A stretch of 64,000 nucleotides of DNA from Blastococcus tunisiensis (GTDB taxonomy: Bacteria > Actinomycetota > Actinomycetes > Mycobacteriales > Geodermatophilaceae). The stretch lies in contig NZ_FOND01000009.1 of assembly GCF_900112815.1 (NCBI RefSeq), forward strand, positions 151,968 to 215,967. The letters are read 5' to 3'. The translations under genes and the position numbers were made by a program. Below, in pieces: positions 9,671 through 17,556 of this stretch. Every line of letters begins with the position of its first letter. Position 1 is the stretch's first letter. The notes under the pieces are model-generated. The model saw only the letters and a list, made by a program, of their open reading frames with translations, ran no database searches and was not told the DNA's origin.

Positions 9671-9997
9671 ATGCTGATCGATTGCGACACCTGCACCGCG
9701 CGCCCGACGGGCTGCGCCGACTGCGTCGTCACCGTCCTGCTCGGGGCGCCACCCGGATGGCAGGGGGTCGACCCGGTCGTCGTCCCGATCGACGGGCGCC
9801 GGGGGGCGCTCGCCGGTGCTCCCGAGGCGGGCGTCGCGGCCGAGGACGTCGTCGTGCCACCGGCCGGCGTCGTCGTCGAGTTCGACGAGGTCGAGCGCCG
9901 GGCCGTCCGTGCGCTCGCCGACGTCGGTCTGGTGCCCCCGCTGCGCCATCGCGACCCGGCCGGGACCACGTCCGACGGCACCCGGAGGACCGGCTGA
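9671..9997 (+). CDS. Small conserved actinobacterial protein with N-terminal Cys cluster
   Basis: 108 residues. The first 20 residues contain five cysteines (MLIDCDTCTARPTGCADCVV), a pattern suggestive of metal binding; the remainder is acidic with no recognised domain (EDVVVPPAGVVVEFDEVE). The ATG follows a strong GGAGGAGAG ribosome site at 9657-9665, and TACCGT at 9638-9643 is a candidate -10. I recognise it only as a conserved small protein of unknown function found beside NlpC/P60 genes in related actinobacteria. No function is assigned. Confidence 0.75.
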   Translation: MLIDCDTCTARPTGCADCVVTVLLGAPPGWQGVDPVVVPIDGRRGALAGAPEAGVAAEDVVVPPAGVVVEFDEVERRAVRALADVGLVPPLRHRDPAGTTSDGTRRTG

Positions 9998-10083
9998 GCG
10001 TGCGGACGGAACGGTCCGCGTCGCATCACATCGAGCGCGCGGCACGCCCCTGAGCTGCGGCGACGGACCGGAATGCGACTCCC

Positions 10084-10127
10084 GTCACACCTGTCACAGG
10101 ACTGTCCATTTGTCACGCGATCGTCAC
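10084..10127 (+). promoter_or_regulatory. GTCAC repeat cluster upstream of the riboswitch promoter
   Basis: GTCAC occurs at 10084, 10093, 10112 and 10123, with a GTCCA at 10104, so half-sites recur every 8-11 bp across and around the -35 element. MtrA of mycobacteria is reported to bind direct repeats of a GTCACA-type motif and to control cell-wall hydrolase genes. An MtrA site here is therefore a reasonable inference, not shown by the sequence. Confidence 0.5.
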
Positions 10128-10138
10128 GGTCGTAGGGT
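10110..10138 (+). promoter_or_regulatory. Strong sigma-70 type promoter for riboswitch and NlpC/P60 gene
   Basis: TTGTCA (-35, 10110-10115) and TAGGGT (-10, 10133-10138) are separated by exactly 17 bp. Transcription would begin near 10145, about 47 nt before the riboswitch, giving a long leader of about 235 nt to the GTG at 10380. Confidence 0.7.
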
Positions 10139-10191
10139 CGCCGGGTCCGACCGAGTGGTCGTCACCCGCAGAGGGGTGGCCTCGGACGGGC

Positions 10192-10350
10192 ACCGCCTAA
10201 TCGCCTGACGGCTCCTGCAGAGGTGCCGGACGGCGAGCCGGGGACCCACCGCAGTCCTGGGGTGAGTTCTCCTGCCGGCCGGTTCGCCGGTGCGCAGGGG
10301 ATAGGGCCAGTCTTCCCAGCCCGAACCCGTCAGCTAACTCGGTAGGCGGT
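10192..10350 (+). promoter_or_regulatory. ydaO-yuaA (cyclic di-AMP) riboswitch
   Basis: The closing helix is ACCGCCTA (10192-10199) pairing perfectly with TAGGCGGT (10343-10350). Inside are the signature blocks of the ydaO class: GGGGACCC, GGGGTGAGTTC, the late CCCGAACCCGTCAGC and CTAACTCGGTAGGCG. It ends 29 nt before the GTG of an NlpC/P60 gene; ydaO elements commonly sit before RipA/Rpf-type wall hydrolases in actinobacteria. By family knowledge c-di-AMP binding turns expression down. The mechanism here (terminator or other) is not evident. Confidence 0.93.
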
Positions 10351-10379
10351 CGTTGAGGAAGAACGGAGAGCCGCCGCTC

Positions 10380-11462
10380 GTGGCGACCCCACACGCCGTA
10401 CCGCCGCACGCCCTCGATCAGTCCGCCGCCGCACGTCCGCCCGCTCCGGGTCACGTCGGCTGGCTGCGCTCCGGTCTGCTCCTCGGAGTGACCGCGGCCC
10501 TGACCTTCACCGTCCTGCCGGGCACCGCGTCCGCGGACCCGGCCACGACCACGGCCACCGACGCCACCCAGGCGGCCCGGCTCGTCGCCGACGCCGAGCA
10601 CGAGCTCGAGGTGGTCACCGAGGAGCTCAACGAGGCCAAGGTCCAGCTCGAGGAGCAGCACGCCGCTGTCGCCGCCGCCGAGCAGGCCGCGGCCGACGCG
10701 CAGCTGCAGCTGGACTCCCTCGACGGCCAGGTCCGCCAGCTGGCTCGCTCCGCGTACACCAGCGAGGGGTTCTCCCGGCTGGACGTGCTGCTCACCAGCA
10801 ACTCGGCCGAGGAGCTGATCCACCAGCTCGGCACGCTGGACGCCATCGCCGGGCACACCAACCAGCAGCTGGCGGAGGTGGCCGAGGCCGCCGCCGCGGC
10901 GGAGGAGGCCCAGGCCGCCGCCGACGAGGCGGAGGCCGCGGCGCAGCGCGCCGTCGACGAGATCGCCGCCCAGCAGGAGGACCTCGAGGCGCAGATCGCT
11001 GACTTCCAGGCCCAGTACGCGGCACTGAGCGTTCCTCAGCAGGAGGAGGTCGCCCGAGCGCACGGCGGCACGCAGGCACAGGCCGTGCCCAGCGGCGTCG
11101 TCGCGCCGAGCGGCGCGGCGCAGGTCGCGGTGGACACGGCGCTGGCGCAGGTCGGCGATCCCTACGTCTGGGGCGCCGGCGGACCGAACGCGTTCGACTG
11201 CTCGGGCCTGACGCAGTACGCCTACTCCGCCGCCGGGGTGAGCCTGCCGCACTCCAGCCGCAGCCAGTCCCAGATGGGCTCGCCGGTGTCCGTCGGGGAC
11301 CTGCAGCCCGGCGACCTGCTCTTCTACTACAGCCCGACCAGTCACGTGGCCATGTACGTCGGCAACGGGAAGATGGTGCACGCCTCGACCTCGAGCAAGC
11401 CGGTCATGGTCGTGGACTTCAACTCGATGAGCGGCTTCACCCACGCGCGGCGCATCGGCTGA
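10380..11462 (+). CDS. RipA-like secreted NlpC/P60 peptidoglycan endopeptidase
   Basis: 360 residues. After a Pro/Ala-rich N-terminus, a signal peptide (about residues 28-52, ending TASA) directs export. Residues about 60-225 are coiled coil, rich in Ala, Glu and Gln, which in RipA-type enzymes blocks the active site. The C-terminal NlpC/P60 domain shows GDPYVWGAGG, the catalytic Cys in NAFDCSGLTQYAY, His in TSHVAMYVG and a third polar site in KMVHAST. It should cleave D-iGlu-DAP bonds in peptidoglycan during growth and division. The GTG at 10380 has GGAGAG nine bases upstream; an in-frame TTG at 10353 is less likely because it abuts the riboswitch. Control by the c-di-AMP riboswitch upstream is expected. 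Confidence 0.93.
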   Translation: MATPHAVPPHALDQSAAARPPAPGHVGWLRSGLLLGVTAALTFTVLPGTASADPATTTATDATQAARLVADAEHELEVVTEELNEAKVQLEEQHAAVAAAEQAAADAQLQLDSLDGQVRQLARSAYTSEGFSRLDVLLTSNSAEELIHQLGTLDAIAGHTNQQLAEVAEAAAAAEEAQAAADEAEAAAQRAVDEIAAQQEDLEAQIADFQAQYAALSVPQQEEVARAHGGTQAQAVPSGVVAPSGAAQVAVDTALAQVGDPYVWGAGGPNAFDCSGLTQYAYSAAGVSLPHSSRSQSQMGSPVSVGDLQPGDLLFYYSPTSHVAMYVGNGKMVHASTSSKPVMVVDFNSMSGFTHARRIG

Positions 11463-11484
11463 CACCCGGCATCGCCGCGGCCCC

Positions 11485-11518
11485 GGGCCGGCGATCCCCA
11501 CGCGGGGGTCGCCGGCCC
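11485..11518 (+). terminator. Hairpin after the NlpC/P60 gene
   Basis: Arms 11485-11499 and 11504-11518 pair in 14 of 15 positions around a 4-nt loop, 22 nt after the stop codon. No T-tract follows, which is common in this GC-rich DNA. Confidence 0.65.
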
Positions 11519-11561
11519 TCGCCGTCGGGCGGTCCGGGGGCCGTCGCCTAGGCTCCGGCAG

Positions 11562-12839
11562 GTGAGTGGGCGTGGGAGCGCGCGTCGCGCCGCACTGGTC
11601 ACCGCGGCCGTCCTCGGCGTCGCGCTGGTGGTCGTCATCGCCGTCACCACGCCCTGGACGCCGCTGCCGGAGCCGCCGGGTGGCCGCAGCCCGGTCGACC
11701 CGACCGCCGGGCTGTCGCCGGCGCAGGTCGAGCTCGCCGAGAGCTTCGTGGCGGCAATGCGCCCGGCCTCGCTGGCCTCGCTGCTGCTCGGGTTGGCCGT
11801 CTCGGCGCTCCTCGGTCTCACCCGGGCCGGGGCCCGGCTGGTGCGCGGTGTGGCGGCACCGCTGGGTGGTGGCTGGGTCTGGCAGGTGCTGCTCGGCGTC
11901 CTGGCGCTGGCCGTCGTGGGCCGGCTGGTCACCCTTCCGCTCGCCGCGTACGGCGAGGTGGTGCGACACCGGTACGGGCTCTCCACGCGCAGCTGGGGGC
12001 TGTGGCTGCGGGATGTCGGCGTCTCCACGGCCATCGACGCCGGTCTGACGGCGGTGGGCGTCCTCGTGCTGGTGCTGCTGGCCCGGCGGCTGCCCCGGAT
12101 GTGGTGGGCCTGGGCGGGGGCGGGGGCCGCCGCCCTGGTGGTCGTCGGGTCGTTCCTGTGGCCGGTCCTGATGGAGCCGGCGTTCAACCGGTTCGAGCCG
12201 CTGGCGGCCGGGCAGCTGCGCACCGACCTGCTGGAGCTGGCCGAGGAGAACGGCACCCCGGTCCAGGACGTCCTGGTGTCGGACGCCTCCCGGCGGACGA
12301 CGGCGTTGAACGCCTACGTGTCCGGGTTCGGCTCCACCCGGCGGATCGTCCTCTACGACACCGTCCTGGACCGGCTGCCCGACGCGCAGATCGAGTCGAT
12401 CGTCGCCCACGAACTCGGGCACGTGGCCACCGACGACGTGCTCTCCGGCACGCTGATCGGCGCGCTCGGCGCGGGGGCGGGTGCGGCGGCGCTCGGCTGG
12501 CTGCTCACCTCACCGGTCCTGCTGCGGCGCGCCGGTGCGGACGGCCCGGCCGATCCGCGGGTCGTCCCGCTGCTGCTGTTCCTGCTGGCCGTGGGAACCC
12601 TGCTCTCCACGCCGGTGCAGAACGTGGTGTCCCGGCACGTCGAGGAGCGGGCGGACGTGCAGGCCCTCGACCTCACCCGGGACCCGGCGGCGTTCAGCGA
12701 TCTCCAGCGCGACCTGGCCGGCGCCAATCTCAGCGACCCCGACCCGCCGGCGGCCTGGCACTGGTTCTTCGGCTCGCACCCCACCGTCGCCCAGCGGCTG
12801 GCCATGGCCGACGACTGGGCCCGGCTGGAGCGTCCGTGA
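11562..12839 (+). CDS. M48 family (Ste24/HtpX-type) membrane zinc metalloprotease
   Basis: 425 residues with about five or six membrane segments flanking a cytosolic catalytic domain. The zinc motif HELGH is at residues 283-287 and the third ligand lies in HVEERADVQAL (about 361). The order (N-terminal helices, long SFLWPVLMEPAFNRFEPL region, HELGH, two helices, EERAD, C-terminal HPTVAQRLAM) is that of CAAX prenyl protease 1 / Ste24 relatives. In bacteria such enzymes take part in membrane protein quality control; the substrate is unknown. The GTG start follows TAGGCT (11549-11554) by 7 nt, indicating a leaderless mRNA. It overlaps pimB' by four bases. Confidence 0.9.
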   Translation: MSGRGSARRAALVTAAVLGVALVVVIAVTTPWTPLPEPPGGRSPVDPTAGLSPAQVELAESFVAAMRPASLASLLLGLAVSALLGLTRAGARLVRGVAAPLGGGWVWQVLLGVLALAVVGRLVTLPLAAYGEVVRHRYGLSTRSWGLWLRDVGVSTAIDAGLTAVGVLVLVLLARRLPRMWWAWAGAGAAALVVVGSFLWPVLMEPAFNRFEPLAAGQLRTDLLELAEENGTPVQDVLVSDASRRTTALNAYVSGFGSTRRIVLYDTVLDRLPDAQIESIVAHELGHVATDDVLSGTLIGALGAGAGAAALGWLLTSPVLLRRAGADGPADPRVVPLLLFLLAVGTLLSTPVQNVVSRHVEERADVQALDLTRDPAAFSDLQRDLAGANLSDPDPPAAWHWFFGSHPTVAQRLAMADDWARLERP

Positions 12840-13960
12840 GCGGCAGGACCTTCGTCGTCACCAACGACTTCCCGCCCCGGCAGGGCGGCATCCAGACCTT
12901 CGTCGCCGCGCTGCTGGCCCGGCGCCCGCCGGAGTCGCTCGTCGTGCTCGCCTCCCGCTCGCCGGGCTGGGAGGTGCACGACGCCGCGCTGCCGTACCCG
13001 GTCGTCCGGCTGCCGACCGGCATGCTGCTGCCGACGCGCACCACCGGCCGGGCCGCCGTCGAGCTCGCCTCCCGGTTCGGCTGCGACACCGCCGTCTTCG
13101 GCGCCGCCGCACCCCTGGGCCTCCTGGGGCCGACGCTGCGGGCCGCCGGGGTGCGGCGACTCCTCGGCATCACGCACGGGCACGAGACGGGCTGGGTGGC
13201 CCTGCCGGGCGGTCGGCAGGCCATGCAGCGGATCGCGTCCGGGCTGGACGTCGTCACCTACATCAGCGAGTACACCCGCGACCGGCTGGCGCCCGCGCTC
13301 GCGTCGCGCGCCCGGCTGGCCCAGCTCTCCCCGGGGGTCGACGTCGAGCGCTTCACCCCGGACGCCGACGGCGCGGCCGTCCGCGAGCGCCACGGCCTCG
13401 GGACGGCGCCGGTGGTGGTGTGCGTCTCGCGGCTCGTCGCCCGCAAGGGCCAGGACGTGCTCGTCGCCGGCTGGCCGCGGGTGCTGGCCCGTCACCCGGA
13501 CGCGCGGCTGCTGCTGGTCGGGAGCGGGCCGGCCGAGGCATCGCTCCGGCGCGCCGTGGCCGCCCGGGGGCTGGCCGGGTCGGTGATCTTCACCGGGCCG
13601 GTGGAGCCGGCGGAGCTGCCGGGCCACTACGCCGCCGGCGACGTCTTCGCGATGCCGTGCCGGACCCGCCGGGCCGGGCTGGACGTCGAGGGCCTCGGGA
13701 TGGTGTTCCTGGAGGCGGCGGCCTGCGCGCGTCCCGTCGTCGCGGGCACCTCCGGCGGGGCCCCGGAGACCGTCCGCGAGGGCGTCACCGGGCACGTGGT
13801 CGACCCGCGCTCGGCCGAGGCGGTCGCCGACACGCTCGCCGACCTGCTCGCCGCCCCCGACCGGGCGCGCCGCATGGGCGTCGCGGGACGCGCCTGGGTG
13901 GAGGAGCGCTGGTCCTGGACCCGGATCGCGGCCACCTTCGCCGAGCTGCTCGAGTCCTGA
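12836..13960 (+). CDS. pimB: GDP-mannose-dependent PI-monomannoside mannosyltransferase (PimB')
   Basis: GT4 glycosyltransferase of 374 residues that adds the second mannose to phosphatidylinositol monomannoside at the inner face of the membrane, en route to PIMs and lipoarabinomannan-type glycolipids. Seen: the N-terminal PPRQGGIQTFV loop that binds the nucleotide and acceptor, ITHGHETGWV, then VCVSRLVARKGQD and the C-terminal GLGMVFLEAAACARP and GGAPETV blocks, typical of the GDP-Man-binding half. The GTG start overlaps the M48 stop (GTGA). The neighbourhood with fadD15 and the SRPBCC gene matches Rv2185c-Rv2188c of M. tuberculosis, which supports PimB' over other GT4 mannosyltransferases. 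Confidence 0.9.
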   Translation: MSGRTFVVTNDFPPRQGGIQTFVAALLARRPPESLVVLASRSPGWEVHDAALPYPVVRLPTGMLLPTRTTGRAAVELASRFGCDTAVFGAAAPLGLLGPTLRAAGVRRLLGITHGHETGWVALPGGRQAMQRIASGLDVVTYISEYTRDRLAPALASRARLAQLSPGVDVERFTPDADGAAVRERHGLGTAPVVVCVSRLVARKGQDVLVAGWPRVLARHPDARLLLVGSGPAEASLRRAVAARGLAGSVIFTGPVEPAELPGHYAAGDVFAMPCRTRRAGLDVEGLGMVFLEAAACARPVVAGTSGGAPETVREGVTGHVVDPRSAEAVADTLADLLAAPDRARRMGVAGRAWVEERWSWTRIAATFAELLES

Positions 13961-13965
13961 GGACG

Positions 13966-14003
13966 CCGCTGCTCCCCACCCGGAGGAGGGTGGGGAGCAG
14001 CGG
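13966..14003. terminator. Bidirectional hairpin between pimB' and fadD15
   Basis: A perfect 16-bp stem (13966-13981 with 13988-14003) closes a GGAGGA loop, midway between the convergent stops at 13960 and 14025. There is no T-tract on either side. Confidence 0.8.
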
Positions 14004-14024
14004 GCGGGACCTCGGCGGGCGGTG

Positions 14025-15818
14025 TCAGCGGGCGTAGAGCCCCTCGACCTCGTCGCCGAACTCCTTCATCACCACGGCGCGCTTGAGCTTCAGGCTCGGG
14101 GTGAGCATGCCGTTGTCCTCGGTGAAGTCGGTGCCCAGGATCGTGAACTTCTTGATCGCCTCGGCCTGCGAGACGGCCCTGTTCGCGTCCTTGACCGCGG
14201 CGTCGATCTCGGCCTGGAGCTCCGGGTCCTCGCGGACCTGCTCGATCGGCTGGTCGGCCGGCTTCCCCTTGGACTCCAGCCACTGCGGCAGCGCTTCGGC
14301 GTCCAGCGTGATCAGGGCGCCGATGAACGGACGCTGGTCGCCGACGACGATGCACTGGCTGACCAGGCGGTGCGCGCGCAGCCGGTCCTCGAGGACGGCG
14401 GGCGCGACGTTCTTGCCGCCGGCGGTCACCAGGATCTCCTTCTTGCGCCCGGTGATCTTCAGGAAGCCGTCGCTGTCGAGCTCACCGAGGTCACCGGTGT
14501 GGAAGAAGCCCTCGGCGTCGATGGCCTCCCGGGTGGCGTCCTCGTTGCGCCAGTAGCCGCGCATGACGATGCCGCCGCGGATGAGCACCTCGCCGTCGTC
14601 GGCGATGCGGAACTCGACCCCGGGCAGCGGCCGGCCCACGGTGCCGATCCGGATCCCGTCGTCGTGGTTGACCGACGCGGCGGCGGTCGTCTCGGTCAGG
14701 CCGTAGCCCTCGTAGACGGTGACGCCGATGCCGCGGAAGAAGTGGCCCAGCCGGTCACCCAGCGGCGCGCCGCCGGAGATCGCGCCCTCGCAGCGCCCGC
14801 CCAGGGCGGCCCGCAGCTTGCCGTAGACCAGCTTGTCGAACAGGGCGTGCTGGGCCCGCAGCGCCAGGCCGGCGCCGCCGGTGTCCTGCGCGCGCGACCA
14901 GTCGATGGCCACCTGGGCGGCCTTGTCGAAGATCTTCCCCTTGCCGTCGCCCTCGGCCTTGGCCTTGGCGCTGTTGAACACCTTCTCGAACACCCGCGGG
15001 ACGGCGAGGACGAACGTCGGCTTGAACTCGCCGAGGTCCTCGACGAGGTTCGAGACGTCGGGGGTGTGACCGATGACCGTGCGGGTCTTGACCGCACCCA
15101 CCTGCAGGACGCGGGCGAGCACGTGCGCCAGCGGGATGAACAGCAGCAGGGAGCCCTGCATGTTCATGAAGCGGCCCAGCAGGCTCATCCCGTTGCCGAT
15201 CTCGAACAGGAAGTTGCCGTGGGTGAGCTCGCAGCCCTTGGGGCGACCGGTCGTGCCGCTGGTGTAGATCAGGGTGGCGGGGCTCTCGGCCCTGAGGGTG
15301 CCGCGGCGCGTGGCGAGCTCGCTGTCGGGGACGTCCCGGCCGGCCTGGATCAGCTGGTCGACGGCGCCGTCCTCGATCACGTGGACCGACCGCAGGTCGG
15401 GCGCCTGCTCCCGGACGGACTCCACGGCGGCGGCGTGCTCGTCCCGCTCGACGACGATGGCGGTGGCCCCGGAGTCGGAGAGGATCCAGGCCACCTGGTC
15501 CGGGCTGGAGGTCTCGTAGATCGGGACGACGACGGCGCCGGCCGTCCAGATGGCGAAGTCGAGGACGGTCCACTCGTAGCGGGTCTTCGCCTGCAGGGCC
15601 ACCCGGTCGCCGGCAGCCACGCCGGCGGCGACGAGCCCCTTCGCGACCCCCGACACCTCGGCGCCGAACTCCGTCCAGGTGACGTCGTGCCACTGCCCGT
15701 TCCGTCGCCTGCGCAGGCCGACCTCGGCTCCGTGCTCGGCGACGTTGGTGGCGAGCATGTCGGTCAGGGCCTCGTCCGGGCCCACCTCGGTGGTCGCAGG
15801 AACGCTGAACTCGCGCAC
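14025..15818 (-). CDS. fadD15: Long-chain fatty acid-CoA ligase (FadD15-like)
   Basis: AMP-forming acyl-CoA synthetase of 597 residues that activates long-chain fatty acids with ATP and CoA. The P-loop-like motif TLIYTSGTTGRPKGCEL is clear, followed by VYEGYGLTETTAAASVN (A5-type motif), GEVLIRGGIVMRGYW, and the C-terminal GRKKEILVTAGGKNVAP hinge with the conserved Lys before GGKNVAP. Length and motifs match the FadD15/FAA1 class rather than FadD32-type FAALs. The GTG start has AGAGGACC just upstream, and a TAGATT -10 candidate lies at 15893-15888. It is divergent from the SRPBCC operon and may feed lipid or envelope synthesis. Confidence 0.93.
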   Translation of the reverse strand: MREFSVPATTEVGPDEALTDMLATNVAEHGAEVGLRRRRNGQWHDVTWTEFGAEVSGVAKGLVAAGVAAGDRVALQAKTRYEWTVLDFAIWTAGAVVVPIYETSSPDQVAWILSDSGATAIVVERDEHAAAVESVREQAPDLRSVHVIEDGAVDQLIQAGRDVPDSELATRRGTLRAESPATLIYTSGTTGRPKGCELTHGNFLFEIGNGMSLLGRFMNMQGSLLLFIPLAHVLARVLQVGAVKTRTVIGHTPDVSNLVEDLGEFKPTFVLAVPRVFEKVFNSAKAKAEGDGKGKIFDKAAQVAIDWSRAQDTGGAGLALRAQHALFDKLVYGKLRAALGGRCEGAISGGAPLGDRLGHFFRGIGVTVYEGYGLTETTAAASVNHDDGIRIGTVGRPLPGVEFRIADDGEVLIRGGIVMRGYWRNEDATREAIDAEGFFHTGDLGELDSDGFLKITGRKKEILVTAGGKNVAPAVLEDRLRAHRLVSQCIVVGDQRPFIGALITLDAEALPQWLESKGKPADQPIEQVREDPELQAEIDAAVKDANRAVSQAEAIKKFTILGTDFTEDNGMLTPSLKLKRAVVMKEFGDEVEGLYAR

Positions 15819-15972
15819 GCCTGGTCCTCTCCTCCCCGCCGTCCAGGGGCACCGTCGCCCCCGGCCCCGGTCAGGGACATCGGGTCGAATCTAGCGGCTG
15901 TGCCTACCCGTGAGTAGCAGAGCGTCGGGCCGTCGGCCCGCACGGAGGGGTCGAGCGGTTAGCCTGCTGCCC

Positions 15973-16404
15973 ATGGCCGACCAGTCCACCCAGTCGATCG
16001 TCGTCGACGCACCCGCCGCCGACGTCATGGCGGTCATCGCCGATTTCCCCGCCTATCCGCAGTGGGTGGCCGCCGCGAAGCAGGTGGAGGTCCTGGAGAC
16101 CGGGCCCGACGGCCGCGCCACCCGGGTCCACTTCGTCCTCGACGCCGGGGCGGTCAAGGACGACTACGTCCTCGCCTACACCTGGGAGGACGACCGCAAG
16201 GTGTCCTGGAACCTGGTCAAGGGGCAGATGCAGAAGCGCCAGGAGGGCTCCTACACGCTCGCCGAGCGCGACGGCGCCACCGAGGTCACCTACGCGATCA
16301 CCATCGACCTGTCCATCCCGATGCTCGGGATGATCAAGCGCAAGGCCGAGAAGGTCATCCTGGACACCGCTCTCAAGGAGCTCAAGAAGCGCGTCGAGGG
16401 CTGA
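15973..16404 (+). CDS. SRPBCC (START-like) lipid-binding family protein
   Basis: 143 residues of the polyketide cyclase/START-like fold: SIVVDAPAADVMAVIADFPAYPQWV at the N-terminus is diagnostic, and the long C-terminal helix MLGMIKRKAEKVILDTAL is typical. Corresponds to Rv2185c by motif and position. Such proteins bind hydrophobic ligands in a central cavity; no catalytic residues can be assigned. TAGCCT (15960-15965) sits 7 nt before the ATG, so the operon mRNA is probably leaderless. It is the first gene of a four-gene operon with the ArsA-like ATPase 6 nt downstream. Confidence 0.9.
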   Translation: MADQSTQSIVVDAPAADVMAVIADFPAYPQWVAAAKQVEVLETGPDGRATRVHFVLDAGAVKDDYVLAYTWEDDRKVSWNLVKGQMQKRQEGSYTLAERDGATEVTYAITIDLSIPMLGMIKRKAEKVILDTALKELKKRVEG

Positions 16405-16410
16405 TCCGGC

Positions 16411-17556
16411 GTGCGCACGCTGATCCTCACCGGCCCCGGCGGCGCCGGCACCTCGTCCCTGGCCGCGGCCGCGGCGGTCCGGGCCGCCCGCGCCGGGCGG
16501 CACACCGTCCTGCTCTCCCGGCAGCGTCCGGCCGTCGCGGGGCTGGAGGTCGAGCCGGGGCTGACCGTCGTCACCGTCGACCCGCAGGCGGCCGTCGAGG
16601 GCATCTGGTCCGGGGTCGCCGGCACGGCTGGTGCCGTGCTGCCGCAGCTGACCCTGCCCCCGGCCACCTCCGTGGTCCCGCTGCCGGGCGCCGCCGACGT
16701 CGCGCTGTTCGCCGAGCTCGCCCGGGCCGACGCCGAGCTGGTCGTGGTCGACGCCGGCCCGGTCGAGTCCGCCCTGGCCCTGGTCAACCTGCCGGTCACC
16801 CTGCGGTGGTGGCTGGCGCAGCTCATGCCGCCGGGCATGCGGGCACTCGGTGCCGTCCGGACGGCGGCCGTGGTGTCCGGCGCGGTGCGCCGCGGCCCGG
16901 TGGACGCCGCCCTGTCCGCCGTCCCGGCGCTCGAGGCGCTGCTCGCCCGCGACCGGCTGGCCGACCCCACCACGACCGGCGTGTACCTGGTGGCCGCCCC
17001 CCGCGCCGCGTCGTCGGCACCGCTGCGCACGGCGGCGGCGGTGCTGGGGCTGCACGGCCTGCGAGCCGGCGCCGTCCTCAGCCGCGTGCTGCCCCTGGCC
17101 GGGGACGACGAGTGGACCACCGCCCGTGCCGCCGAGCAGGAGGCGGCGCTGACCGGCCTCGCCGACGTCGCCCCGGTGCTGCGGGTCCCCGAGCTGCCCG
17201 TCGCGCCGGACGGCCCGGACCAGGTCGGTGCCCTGCTCGACGGGGAACTGCCGGACAGCGCCGGGTTCGGGGCCCCCGTGCCCGAGCGGTACGAGGGGGC
17301 GTGGCGGCTGGCCCTCCCGCTGCCCTTCGCCGAGCGGGGCGCGGTGACGCTGACCCGGTGGGTGGACGACCTGGTGCTGACCGTCGGCGGGGTCCGGCGC
17401 TCGGTCCGGCTGGATCCGCTGCTCCGCCGGTGCGAGGTGACGGGCGGGCGGCTCGCCGAGCCGGGGACCGCCGCGGCCCGCCTCGAGGTGGGCTTCCGCC
17501 CCGACCCACAGCTCTGGCCCGCCGATCTGCTCAGCGCCGAGAGAAGGACGTCATGA
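16411..17556 (+). CDS. ArsA/GET3-like protein with degenerate P-loop
   Basis: 381 residues resembling the ArsA-family proteins paired with SRPBCC genes in actinobacteria (Rv2184c type). The N-terminal nucleotide loop reads TGPGGAGTSSL at residues 7-17, where a working deviant Walker A has GKGGVGKTT/S: both the signature Lys (here Pro9) and the P-loop Lys (here Thr14) are gone. A hydrophobic strand ending in Asp (ELVVVDAGPV) sits at the usual switch position. The last ~90 residues form a beta-rich, HSP20-like ArsA tail (ALTRWV-type strands ending LEVGFRPDPQLWP). ATPase activity is therefore doubtful; a membrane-protein or lipid chaperone role is only inferred. Start is GTG; the stop overlaps the next ATG. 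Confidence 0.8.
   Translation: MRTLILTGPGGAGTSSLAAAAAVRAARAGRHTVLLSRQRPAVAGLEVEPGLTVVTVDPQAAVEGIWSGVAGTAGAVLPQLTLPPATSVVPLPGAADVALFAELARADAELVVVDAGPVESALALVNLPVTLRWWLAQLMPPGMRALGAVRTAAVVSGAVRRGPVDAALSAVPALEALLARDRLADPTTTGVYLVAAPRAASSAPLRTAAAVLGLHGLRAGAVLSRVLPLAGDDEWTTARAAEQEAALTGLADVAPVLRVPELPVAPDGPDQVGALLDGELPDSAGFGAPVPERYEGAWRLALPLPFAERGAVTLTRWVDDLVLTVGGVRRSVRLDPLLRRCEVTGGRLAEPGTAAARLEVGFRPDPQLWPADLLSAERRTS

Noticed and set aside
10353..10379. TTG start for the RipA-like gene
   Set aside because: Lies 3 nt after the riboswitch P1 helix; GTG 10380 has a proper GGAGAG site.
14022..15917. 631-codon plus-strand frame
   Set aside because: Antisense to fadD15, whose motifs are complete on the minus strand.
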